Made by a program: the position numbers and the translations under genes
Notes under the pieces: model-generated
Told to the model about the DNA's origin: nothing
The model's input: only the letters and a program-made list of their open reading frames with translations
The model's database searches: none
In this document: positions 12,764-18,904 of the stretch, one piece after another
Position numbering within the stretch: the stretch's first letter is position 1
How the letters are laid out: each line of letters begins with the position of its first letter
DNA from: a virus
Reading direction: 5' to 3' (one strand)
Virus record (IMG/VR): IMGVR_UViG_3300043410_002326
Span: 1-20,327 of that record
Length of the DNA stretch: 20,327 bases

Positions 12764-14431
12764 ATGATATTTGGCTACTTAATGTTAGTGATTGCTATCA
12801 CTATTTCTGCGATTGCTGCTTGGTACAGTGTTGCTGGTTTGACAGCAATTTTTAGTGCGGCAGTAATTCCTGTTATTATAATGGGCGGTGCACTAGAGGC
12901 AGGTAAAATTGCCGCCACTGTTTGGTTACATAATAATTGGAAACGTGCTGGATGGGCATTTAAATCCTATCTAGTACCTGCTATTATATTTCTTATGCTT
13001 TTGACAAGCATGGGTATTTTTGGTTTCTTATCAAAAGCACACAGTGACCAGAGTTTGGTTACTGGAGATGCACAATCCAAGATTGCAATCTACGACGAAA
13101 AGATTAACACAGAACGAGATAATATCGCTACAAATAAAAAAGCACTTGAGCAAATGAATGCACAAGTAGATCAAATGTTGGGACGTAGTGATAGTGAAAA
13201 CGGTGCACAACGTGCAGTTAATATTCGTAAGAACCAAGCTAAAGAACGTGCTGCCTTACAAGCAGAGATTGTTAAATCTCAAAAAACAATTCAAAAGTTA
13301 CAAGAAGAACGTGCACCCTTGGCTGCAGAATTTAGAAAAGTAGAAGCAGAAGTCGGACCGATTAAGTATATCGCCGCATTCATTTACGGAGATAATCCAG
13401 ATCAAAACATACTAGAACGTGCAGTGCGTTGGGTTATTATTCTTATTGTTATTGTTTTTGATCCACTGGCATTGTGTTTAATTCTTGCTGCTAATAAACA
13501 GTTGGAATGGGCACGTCAAGGTACTGGTGGATGGGTACATGATGAGGAAGAAAAAACCGTTCCAGTAGTTACTGCGACAGCGGAACAACCAGAAGAGTCG
13601 CCACCTCACCCTGAACCTGCAGAAGAAGAATTTTTTGAACGTGGTAAATTAGTTGCACAAGCAGCAGATATTATTGATGAACAACATCGTGCAGAGCAAG
13701 CCAATATTGAAATGGCAAGTGTTGGTAACTGTCCATCATGTAACACACCATTAGTTGATGTTGGTGGTAAAGTGACATATTGCCCAAATCCAGAATGCAA
13801 AGTTATTGATCCAGAGTTACCACCGTTTGAAATTGAATCTGTAAAAGAAGATACTGATTTAAATATTCCTGTTTTAGAAAACGAGGAAATGTGGGCGCAG
13901 CGTGTAATAGATGAAAATAAAGAAACACCCACAGAGGAAGAAAAGTCAGTTGAAGTGGCACAAAATTTAGAAGACACGCCACCACCTCCAGTTGAAGAAC
14001 CAAAACCAGTTGATGAATTTAACACACCAATTCGTCGTGGTAATGATTATGCAGTTCGTTATCAAGGTAAAGTTTATAATTTAGATGCATTTAGTAAATT
14101 ACATCCTAATCTGTCTATACTTGCTGATAATGACAAAGAACCAGAGGAAACCACTTGTGGTTTTGGTGAAAAGTTTCCAGAAGAACCTAAAAAAGGTGAT
14201 TTATTCATTAGAACAGATTATCTACCAGATCGCTTATTCAAGTGGAATGGTAACAAGTGGATTGAAGTTGATAAATCTACAACTGATTCGTATGCATACA
14301 ACGAAGCGTATATAAAACACCTTATTGGTAAATTGCAAAATGGTGAATATGAAATTGAAGATTTGTCTGATGCCGAACGTGATCAGGTAGAGCAGCAAAT
14401 TGAACAAATAGTTAACACTAAAAATACCTAA
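12764..14431 (+). CDS. Multi-pass membrane, coiled-coil and zinc-ribbon protein, unknown
   Basis: A 555-aa multidomain protein of unknown family. Membrane segments lie at about residues 4-22, 25-44 and 68-90. A long charged coiled coil (about 100-195) follows, then another membrane segment (about 221-243, VRWVIILIVIVFDPLALCLI). The tail is an acidic/Pro-rich linker with a four-cysteine zinc ribbon (C323-PS-C326 and C340-PNPE-C345). A short module at about 468-504 (KGDLFIRTDYLPDRLFKWNG, then KWIEV) of a kind I associate with phage virion proteins comes next, and a final helix. The topology puts the coiled coil on one side of the membrane between two anchors. The combination is odd for a virion protein and fits a host-membrane factor. 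The start at 12764 is the only one that keeps the first helix. It has a sigma70 and a late promoter and no Shine-Dalgarno. Confidence 0.82.
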   Translation: MIFGYLMLVIAITISAIAAWYSVAGLTAIFSAAVIPVIIMGGALEAGKIAATVWLHNNWKRAGWAFKSYLVPAIIFLMLLTSMGIFGFLSKAHSDQSLVTGDAQSKIAIYDEKINTERDNIATNKKALEQMNAQVDQMLGRSDSENGAQRAVNIRKNQAKERAALQAEIVKSQKTIQKLQEERAPLAAEFRKVEAEVGPIKYIAAFIYGDNPDQNILERAVRWVIILIVIVFDPLALCLILAANKQLEWARQGTGGWVHDEEEKTVPVVTATAEQPEESPPHPEPAEEEFFERGKLVAQAADIIDEQHRAEQANIEMASVGNCPSCNTPLVDVGGKVTYCPNPECKVIDPELPPFEIESVKEDTDLNIPVLENEEMWAQRVIDENKETPTEEEKSVEVAQNLEDTPPPPVEEPKPVDEFNTPIRRGNDYAVRYQGKVYNLDAFSKLHPNLSILADNDKEPEETTCGFGEKFPEEPKKGDLFIRTDYLPDRLFKWNGNKWIEVDKSTTDSYAYNEAYIKHLIGKLQNGEYEIEDLSDAERDQVEQQIEQIVNTKNT

Positions 14432-14781
14432 TGCATAGTAATTTTATAACCCCTCCAGATTTTGTGGATGAACCTTTGCCATCTATCACTATAATAAATG
14501 CTACTTTATTAGAAGTTGAGATGATGGCAAAGATGTGCCAAGAAAGCGACGAACAATATAACATATACCTATATCGTTCAGAAATGAATGACATGGATTG
14601 GTTATATGCGGCTATAAATCGTAGTGAGGCAGTAGTTTTAAACACTATTGATCCAGAGTTTGACCATATTATGGATATGAAAAAAACTTATTTTTATGGG
14701 GATCGTGTTTTTGTTACTGATAGAAAACAACTGGCTAGCCCACTTCATTTTTTCTTATTAAGAAAAACACCTAATAAATAG
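14431..14781 (+). CDS. Small alpha/beta phage protein, unknown
   Basis: A 116-aa protein. The pattern PSITIINATLLEVEMMAKMC, then YNIYLYRSEMNDMDWLYAAI and EAVVLNTIDPEF, reads as strand-helix-strand-helix-strand, a small Rossmann-like or flavodoxin-like arrangement. The end, GDRVFVTDRKQLASPLHFFL, adds another strand and helix. No catalytic motif is recognised. The start shares a base with the preceding stop (TAATG), so it is coupled to the 555-aa membrane protein. Its last codons contain the start of the late motif used by the following bS21 gene. Confidence 0.8.
   Translation: MHSNFITPPDFVDEPLPSITIINATLLEVEMMAKMCQESDEQYNIYLYRSEMNDMDWLYAAINRSEAVVLNTIDPEFDHIMDMKKTYFYGDRVFVTDRKQLASPLHFFLLRKTPNK
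14773..14780 (+). promoter_or_regulatory. Putative T4-type late promoter upstream of bS21
   Basis: AATAAATA ends 7 nt before the ATG at 14788; the predicted transcript would carry at most a 2-nt leader. It overlaps the stop of the preceding gene. There is no Shine-Dalgarno sequence (GTGTACT lies between motif and ATG). Confidence 0.5.
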
Positions 14782-14787
14782 TGTACT

Positions 14788-15027
14788 ATGAGTAAATTTG
14801 AAAAATTTTTAATTTCTGGTAATAAGGTTACGGTCACCCATGATAATGTAGAAAAAGCACTTCGTAAACTAAAAAAGAAGGTTGCTGAATCTGGTGTTTT
14901 ACAAGAATTGCGTGATCGTGAAACTTATGAAAAACCAACCACTGCTCGTAAAAAAGCAAAAGCAGCCGCCAAGCGTCGTTGGAAAAAGAAACTAGCCGAC
15001 GAACAGCTACCCAAAAAACTGTACTAA
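14788..15027 (+). CDS. rpsU: Ribosomal protein bS21 homologue
   Basis: A 79-aa bS21-like protein. The order of motifs matches the bacterial family: an N-terminal strand (NKVTVTHDNVEKALRKLKKK), then the ESGVLQELRDRETYEKPT signature (bacterial bS21 has G-x-x-x-ELR-x-R-x-x-YEKP), then the basic C-terminal helix ARKKAKAAAKRRWKKKL. It is slightly longer at both ends than the host protein usually is. bS21 sits at the 3' end of 16S rRNA near the anti-Shine-Dalgarno site and affects which mRNAs initiate. Phage copies of bS21 are known from aquatic phages and are thought to exchange into host ribosomes. This gene itself lacks a Shine-Dalgarno site and lies 7 nt behind a late motif. The family call is firm; the effect is inferred. 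Confidence 0.93.
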   Translation: MSKFEKFLISGNKVTVTHDNVEKALRKLKKKVAESGVLQELRDRETYEKPTTARKKAKAAAKRRWKKKLADEQLPKKLY

Positions 15028-15269
15028 TGTATATTGAGTTCCAATTGCCCAACGGAGCAGGAGGAATGGCTGCAGGACATGCTCTTAGTCTAATTAAATT
15101 AGATATTGAAATGTGGGCAGCAAAATATAATATTCCTTACAAAACTAAGTTACACAAATATACATTTCGTTTGTGTTTGAACTCGGATAAAGATTACACA
15201 CAATTTGCACTCACTTGGAACCCACATTCACATGCATCAAGCAGATTTGAATTTAAAAATCCAAAATAA
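15027..15269 (+). CDS. Small phage protein, unknown (80 aa)
   Basis: The frame is open from 14979, but the ATG at 15027 shares a base with the bS21 stop (TAATG) and is the natural coupled start. The 80-aa product begins MYIEFQLPNGAGGMAAGHAL, continues with a helix (LSLIKLDIEMWAAKYNIPY) and has a beta pair (KYTFRLCLNSDKDYTQFALT). I recall similar proteins in T4-like marine phages but know no function. No membrane segment is present. Because it is coupled to bS21 it should be made in comparable amount and at the same time. Confidence 0.75.
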   Translation: MYIEFQLPNGAGGMAAGHALSLIKLDIEMWAAKYNIPYKTKLHKYTFRLCLNSDKDYTQFALTWNPHSHASSRFEFKNPK

Positions 15270-15298
15270 TTGCAAAATTCTGATATTTCGTGTATAAA
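15270..15298 (+). promoter_or_regulatory. Sigma70-type promoter of hsp20
   Basis: TTGCAA (15270-15275) and TATAAA (15293-15298) with a 17-bp spacer. It begins at the stop of the preceding gene. The same TATAAA is part of the late motif TATAAATA, so host sigma70 and a T4-type late sigma could both use this site, each starting near 15305. Confidence 0.65.
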
Positions 15299-15300
15299 TA
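15293..15300 (+). promoter_or_regulatory. Putative T4-type late promoter of hsp20 (exact TATAAATA)
   Basis: An exact match to the T4 late consensus TATAAATA. Unlike the leaderless cases it is followed by a leader of about 61 nt that has a hairpin at its predicted 5' end and an AAGGAG ribosome site before the ATG at 15367. Confidence 0.6.
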
Positions 15301-15304
15301 TATT

Positions 15305-15330
15305 TGTAGATGCCGATGGTCGGGTCTACA
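15305..15330 (+). promoter_or_regulatory. 5'-terminal stem-loop in the hsp20 mRNA leader
   Basis: TGTAGA (15305-15310) pairs with TCTACA (15325-15330), and inside it CCGA (15313-15316) pairs with TCGG (15320-15323) around a 3-nt loop; a 2x1 internal loop joins the two stems. The predicted transcription start (about 15305) makes this the very 5' end of the mRNA. Such terminal hairpins usually protect mRNA from RNase E. The ribosome site lies outside the stem. Confidence 0.6.
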
Positions 15331-15366
15331 TTCTTAGTCATATTTTGCTTATAAGGAGAAAATAAA

Positions 15367-15819
15367 ATGACACAATTTAGCATTCAAACTATTGATCTTC
15401 CAAATCTTATTGCACATGTACACCGTCAAGCGGTTGGTTTTGACAGCCTATTTGAACGTCTGGATAAAACTTTTGTGAATAGTAAGACAGACGGAAACTA
15501 TCCTCCACACAACATCATCAAAGTAGATGAAACTCACTATGCTATTCAAGTAGCAGTTGCTGGTTTTGCGGAAGATGAACTTGATATTGAATTCCAAGAC
15601 AATATCATTACCGTCAAGGGCGAGAAGAAAACAAAGGATGAACAAGAGTACATCCATCGTGGCATTGGTCTACGTAGTTTCACTCGCAACTTCCCTGTTG
15701 GGGAGCATATGGAAGTCAAGGGTGCTACAGTGGTTAATGGTATCCTCGCAATCAGTATTGAGCACGTTGTTCCAGAAGAACAAAAGCCAAAAAAGATTGC
15801 TATCGCTTTCTCTAAGTGA
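15367..15819 (+). CDS. Small heat-shock protein Hsp20/IbpA-like
   Basis: A 150-aa small heat-shock protein, an ATP-independent holdase that keeps unfolding proteins soluble in the cytoplasm. The alpha-crystallin domain covers about residues 43-135. NYPPHNI at its start and the following YAIQVAVAGFAEDELDIEF are typical of IbpA-class proteins of proteobacteria and phages. The GIL triplet (G125-L127) ends the domain, and a C-terminal I-A-I (residues 144-146) matches the I-x-I motif for oligomer assembly. It is a complete protein with a strong AAGGAG site. It has its own combined sigma70/late promoter and leader hairpin and is followed by a terminator. Related genes are common in T4-like cyanophages and pelagiphages. 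Confidence 0.93.
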   Translation: MTQFSIQTIDLPNLIAHVHRQAVGFDSLFERLDKTFVNSKTDGNYPPHNIIKVDETHYAIQVAVAGFAEDELDIEFQDNIITVKGEKKTKDEQEYIHRGIGLRSFTRNFPVGEHMEVKGATVVNGILAISIEHVVPEEQKPKKIAIAFSK

Positions 15820-15833
15820 TATAATGTAACCAC

Positions 15834-15860
15834 AAGTGGGGGATCACCCCCCCACTTTTT
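15834..15860 (+). terminator. Intrinsic terminator after hsp20
   Basis: AAGTGGGGG (15834-15842) pairs with CCCCCACTT (15849-15857) around a 6-nt loop, followed by TTTTT-type bases (15856-15860). The stem is GC-rich. It separates hsp20 from clpS, which begins 14 nt later and has no obvious promoter of its own, so clpS expression probably relies on read-through. Confidence 0.88.
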
Positions 15861-15873
15861 AATAGGAACAATC

Positions 15874-16188
15874 ATGACTACAGTTGAAGATACTATCAAT
15901 AAACAAAAAATTCAAGTTAAAACAAATGTAAAACCTCCTAGTATGTTTAATGTCATTTACATTAATGATGAAGTGACTACTATGGAATTTGTAATTGAAA
16001 CCCTAACTTCCATTTTTGATCACACTCATGAAAAAGCCATGGAAATTACCATGAAAATTCATGAAGATGGTTCAAGTGTAGTAAGCACCCTACCATATGA
16101 AATTGCAGAACAAAAAGGCGTAGAAGCCACGCTAATGGCACGTAACAATGGCTTTCCTCTCAACGTTAAACTAGAACCAGCCAATTAA
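15874..16188 (+). CDS. clpS: ClpS-like adaptor of the ClpAP protease (N-end rule)
   Basis: A 104-aa ClpS. After an unstructured 20-residue N-terminus come PPSMFNVIYINDEVTTMEFV, then a helix (IETLTSIFDHTHEKAMEITM), KIHEDGSSVVSTLP and a last helix and strand. The N-degron pocket residues are visible by comparison with E. coli ClpS: N31, D32 and H63, plus the gate-like M37. ClpS brings proteins with Leu, Phe, Tyr or Trp N-termini to host ClpA, and it blocks some other ClpAP substrates. No ClpA or ClpP gene is in the window, so it would work with the host protease. AGGA lies 9 nt before the ATG. It abuts the nucleotidyltransferase gene with no gap. Confidence 0.92.
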   Translation: MTTVEDTINKQKIQVKTNVKPPSMFNVIYINDEVTTMEFVIETLTSIFDHTHEKAMEITMKIHEDGSSVVSTLPYEIAEQKGVEATLMARNNGFPLNVKLEPAN

Positions 16189-16725
16189 ATGATATTCAAT
16201 AAAATTAGAGAACTTAAGGATAAAGGTCTTAAGATTGGTATTACTTTTTCTACTTTTGACTTATTTCATGCAGGACATGTTGCTATGCTTGCAGAAGCAA
16301 AAAATCATTGCGATTACCTGATTGCAGGATTGCAAACTGATCCAACCATTGATAGACCTGATACAAAGAATCCTCCTGTGCAAAGTATTGTTGAACGACA
16401 AATTCAACTTGCAGCATGCCGTTATGTTGATGAAGTAGTTGTGTATCAGACTGAACAAGACTTAATAGATTTGTTACTAATACTTCCACTAGATGTTCGT
16501 ATTCTAGGTGTTGAATATCAAAACACACGATTTACTGGTGATGAAGCTTGTTATCAAAGAAATATTGAATTAGTATTCAACAATCGTGATCATTCGTTCA
16601 GTTCAAGTAGCCTACGTAAGCGTGTGGCAGCAGCAGAATCAATGCGTGTTCTAAAAAATGAACCAGATAAAGATAATATTAACTTTGAAGCGCAGCATCC
16701 AACCCTTTACCCACGGAGAGCATAA
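16189..16725 (+). CDS. Cytidylyltransferase-like nucleotidyltransferase (GCT/TagD-type fold)
   Basis: A 178-aa protein with the HxGH nucleotidyltransferase signature: TFDLFHAGHVAML, H27 and H30. It also has the VERQIQLAACRYVDEVV helix typical of glycerol-3-phosphate/ethanolamine-phosphate cytidylyltransferases. The second signature in that family (RTxGISTS) is represented by HSFSSSSLRKRV (about 135-146). It should transfer a nucleotide, probably CMP, from an NTP to a phosphate-bearing substrate; the substrate is not readable. Possible uses are surface glycan or lipid precursors or a nucleotide cofactor. The last 30 residues are basic and Pro-rich beyond the fold. Start and stop abut clpS (no gap) and the exonuclease (TAATG). 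Similar enzymes occur in several marine phages. Confidence 0.85.
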   Translation: MIFNKIRELKDKGLKIGITFSTFDLFHAGHVAMLAEAKNHCDYLIAGLQTDPTIDRPDTKNPPVQSIVERQIQLAACRYVDEVVVYQTEQDLIDLLLILPLDVRILGVEYQNTRFTGDEACYQRNIELVFNNRDHSFSSSSLRKRVAAAESMRVLKNEPDKDNINFEAQHPTLYPRRA

Positions 16726-17297
16726 TGGATATAGTATTGGACATTGAAACTCTAAGTACTAGACCAGATGCTGTAGTACTTACTATTGGCGCAGTAAAGT
16801 TTGATGTAAGTGGAGATGACATAGACCCTGCTAATAGTTTTTATACTAGAGTTGATGTAGATGAGCAAATTGATATGGGTCGTCACGTATCTGCAGATAC
16901 AGTTAAATGGTGGTCAACTCAACCAAAAGATGTTTGGGATGAAGCACTAAGTGAAGATAATAGAGATTCTGTAAAAGAAGCATTGATGGGTCTTAATAAG
17001 TTTTTAGTCTTTAGTGACAATATATGGGTGCAAGGTCCTGTGTTTGACATTGCTACATTAGAAAATTTGTATAGGCAAATTGAAATGCCACCCCCATGGC
17101 ATTTTTGGAATATTCGTGATAGTCGCACACTGTTTGGGGTGCATGGTGATCCACGTGAAAAAAACCACACTCATGCACATAATGCAATGATAGATTGTAT
17201 TATTCAAGGAAAGGCTATTCAACGAGTTTTTAAAGATAATAATATCAAACCGTTTAAGTATAATAGTTCAAATTTAAAATATGCAAATAATATTTAA
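16725..17297 (+). CDS. DEDDh-type 3'-5' exonuclease (DexA/Rv2179c-like)
   Basis: A 190-aa nuclease. The four acidic catalytic residues are in order: D6 and E8 (VLDIETL), D108 (GPVFDIATL) and D157 (HAHNAMIDC), with H152 five residues before the last Asp, as in the DEDDh class. The region around residues 55-75 (SADTVKWWSTQP) fits the Rv2179c/DUF5051-type exoribonuclease and the T4 DexA-like family. The enzyme should remove nucleotides from 3' ends of DNA or RNA. The basic C-terminal tail (KPFKYNSSNLKYANNI) could bind nucleic acid. The start shares a base with the preceding stop (TAATG) and its end overlaps the next gene by 17 nt. Confidence 0.9.
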   Translation: MDIVLDIETLSTRPDAVVLTIGAVKFDVSGDDIDPANSFYTRVDVDEQIDMGRHVSADTVKWWSTQPKDVWDEALSEDNRDSVKEALMGLNKFLVFSDNIWVQGPVFDIATLENLYRQIEMPPPWHFWNIRDSRTLFGVHGDPREKNHTHAHNAMIDCIIQGKAIQRVFKDNNIKPFKYNSSNLKYANNI

Positions 17298-17583
17298 TAA
17301 ACAAGCTGCCAAAGAATTGGCTGAAAGATACACAGTATTAGAACTTGAAACACACCAAGTAGAAGATAAATTATTGGAAACTTGGTGTGTTGTTCCATCA
17401 GAAAAAATTCCTCTAGAAGAGGTTGTTATGTTGGATCATTGGAAAAAACTTCATGCCGAATTTGTACAAGCAAATAAAGATAAAAATAGTAAATTGTGTA
17501 AAGATTTGGCAGTATACCTTGTTGGAAAATGGGGCGGTGAACTAGACGAGTTTTACGAGATTGTATGCGGTAGATTTAAATAA
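17281..17583 (+). CDS. Small phage protein next to the exonuclease, unknown
   Basis: A 100-aa protein with no recognised family. The N-terminal half is FNKQAAKELAERYTVLELET, followed by TWCVVPSEKIPLEEV. The C-terminal half holds helices ending in GKWGGELDEFYEIVCGRFK. Three Cys are present. The pattern suggests a mainly helical soluble protein. It starts inside the exonuclease gene (17-nt overlap) with no clear ribosome site and so depends on coupling. A partner role with the exonuclease is a guess from position. Related proteins seem to occur beside similar genes in other marine phages, in my recollection. Confidence 0.75.
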   Translation: MQIIFNKQAAKELAERYTVLELETHQVEDKLLETWCVVPSEKIPLEEVVMLDHWKKLHAEFVQANKDKNSKLCKDLAVYLVGKWGGELDEFYEIVCGRFK

Positions 17584-17625
17584 AGTATCAGATAATACTC
17601 TTGCTAATAAGTGATATATATTAAT

Positions 17626-17961
17626 ATGAAAACTTTATTAGCAGCCATCTTACTGGCAACTTTGACAACAGCATCTAGTGCTGAACCAATATCTAGGCAA
17701 ATTAGACTTATGTGTGGTTCTTTAGAAGATGTGCAAGCGACCATGGAAAAATATGGGGAAAAGTTAATTGTTGCCTCGTTAGCTCCAAATAAGAAAACTG
17801 TTAATATGGTATATATTAATATTGACTCACAAACATCTAGTTGGTTTATCCATGATATAGATTCAGATATGTATTGTATGTCTGGGGTTGGGGATAATTT
17901 GTTGATCCCCAAAGATAGTCCTCTAAATCAAGGGATTGGAGAAAGAACTAGTTACAAATAA
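17626..17961 (+). CDS. Secreted small protein with signal peptide, unknown
   Basis: The frame is open from 17611, but the ATG at 17626 gives a clean signal peptide, MKTLLAAILLATLTTASSA, with a likely cleavage after ASSA. The mature part is about 90 aa and has two cysteines (in IRLMCGS and DMYCMSG) that could form a disulfide in the periplasm. A third hydrophobic segment is absent. Phage-encoded periplasmic proteins of this size with a Cys pair are widespread in T4-like phages of aquatic bacteria, but the role is unknown. They are probably cell-envelope modifiers. No good promoter or Shine-Dalgarno is visible upstream. The stop codon lies inside the stem of the following terminator. Confidence 0.8.
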   Translation: MKTLLAAILLATLTTASSAEPISRQIRLMCGSLEDVQATMEKYGEKLIVASLAPNKKTVNMVYINIDSQTSSWFIHDIDSDMYCMSGVGDNLLIPKDSPLNQGIGERTSYK

Positions 17962-17985
17962 GCCTCAAATTGAGGCTTTTTTCTT
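17960..17985 (+). terminator. Intrinsic terminator
   Basis: AAGCCTC (17960-17966) pairs with GAGGCTT (17972-17978) around an AAATT loop, followed by TTTTTTCTT. The stem begins within the stop codon of the secreted-protein gene. It ends that transcript, and the next small open frame starts 15 nt later. Confidence 0.88.
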
Positions 17986-17999
17986 ATGGAGAAAAGAAT

Positions 18000-18080
18000 A
18001 TGAGTTGGTTCAATCACAAAAAACCTCACCCAAATCCACCTACGCCTGTGGAACCACGTAATGGTATTCCTAGTAGATAA
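18000..18080 (+). CDS. Proline-rich 26-aa micro-protein (possible)
   Basis: ATG at 18000 with a good GGAGA site 8 nt upstream (17988-17992), reading 26 codons to a TAA at 18078-18080. The product starts MSWFNHKKPHPNPPTPVEPR and contains six prolines and several basic residues. It fills the gap between the terminator and the kinase-like gene. The late motif of the next gene begins in its stop codon. The reading frame plus ribosome site support translation; the short length keeps it uncertain. I know no homologue. Confidence 0.55.
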   Translation: MSWFNHKKPHPNPPTPVEPRNGIPSR

Positions 18081-18086
18081 TAAATA
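18079..18086 (+). promoter_or_regulatory. Putative T4-type late promoter giving a leaderless kinase-like mRNA
   Basis: AATAAATA (it overlaps the stop codon of the 26-aa frame) ends 5 nt before the ATG at 18092. The predicted transcript starts on the A of that ATG. There is no Shine-Dalgarno site. Confidence 0.6.
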
Positions 18087-18091
18087 TATGG

Positions 18092-18877
18092 ATGAGAATT
18101 AATGAGATTGTAGACACTGAATTTAAAGATGTAGAGCGTAAAACTCCCTATGACAGTTATGCGTTGCTTAAACAAGAACGACGTGCTGCCAGACGTGGAA
18201 GTCCATCAAAACCTACAGGTTGGTATAGTGGAGGATATCAAAACCCACGTGATCCACATGAATATGTAAAAACTACGCATAAACCAAGTTATCTACATGA
18301 TGATGCCTATTATCTCTATGTTACTGCAATTTCCCACCTACAAAAAAAGAATTATAGAAACCCATATTTTCCAGTAGTGTACCAAGTTAGAGTTACCTCT
18401 GATCCACGTGGTATGGATCGTCCTAGATATAGAATTGAAACTTTACAAAATCCTGCGAATTATCCTGTAGAAGCAATTGAAGGTATGGTTGAAAGAATGT
18501 TTGTTGATCCATCAATTGTTCTCAAATCAGTGCGTGGTTCAAATCCACAACGTCAAGTTGGTGATGTTTGGAGGTCAATATCTGCTTTATTGGACGATTG
18601 TTTGGGCGAAAGTAATGCAGAAGCACTGGCAAAAATTAAAGACCCATTATTACAACAGGCACTTGCGGTTATTCATAAAATACTACAAAAACGAGCAACT
18701 TTTGAACCAGATATCCATGCAAATAATATCATGATACGTGGAACTCCAGTCGGTCCGCAATTAGTTCTTATGGATCCAATTAGTGATGCTGGAGCAAGCA
18801 TTGTTCCTGATGATGATATAGACGATCATTATGAGTATGATGACCATATTCAAGATGATGATGAAGATGAGTATTAA
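18092..18877 (+). CDS. Protein-kinase/APH-fold-like phage protein
   Basis: A 261-aa protein. The middle and end carry the layout of a kinase-like fold. Candidate elements are a lysine in HEYVKTTHK (about K60), an alpha-C-like helix (DDAYYLYVTAISHLQ), a hinge-like strand RPRYRIETLQN, then the catalytic-loop pattern D207-I-H209-A-N-N212 (DIHANNIM, like the DxHxxN of aminoglycoside and related phosphotransferases) and a metal-binding D228 (LVLMDP, equivalent to DFG). The Gly-rich loop is not clear, so activity is uncertain. It ends in a nearly pure D/E tail (DDHIQDDDEDEY). The N-terminus MRINEIV resembles other late proteins in this window. The gene has a late motif 5 nt upstream and no ribosome site. 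The fold is supported by the spacing; substrate and function are unknown. Confidence 0.75.
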   Translation: MRINEIVDTEFKDVERKTPYDSYALLKQERRAARRGSPSKPTGWYSGGYQNPRDPHEYVKTTHKPSYLHDDAYYLYVTAISHLQKKNYRNPYFPVVYQVRVTSDPRGMDRPRYRIETLQNPANYPVEAIEGMVERMFVDPSIVLKSVRGSNPQRQVGDVWRSISALLDDCLGESNAEALAKIKDPLLQQALAVIHKILQKRATFEPDIHANNIMIRGTPVGPQLVLMDPISDAGASIVPDDDIDDHYEYDDHIQDDDEDEY

Positions 18878-18904
18878 ACCCCCCTTAAATTATCCCCAAA
18901 CCCT

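Noticed and set aside
13606-14025. 139-aa minus-strand open frame opposite the 555-aa protein
   Set aside because: It is low-complexity Ser/Thr-rich, the complement of acidic Glu-rich codons on the + strand, with no start signal.
15305-15330. RNA thermometer or riboswitch for hsp20
   Set aside because: The hairpin does not pair with the AAGGAG ribosome site, and no ROSE or fourU element is visible. I keep it only as a 5' stabilising hairpin.
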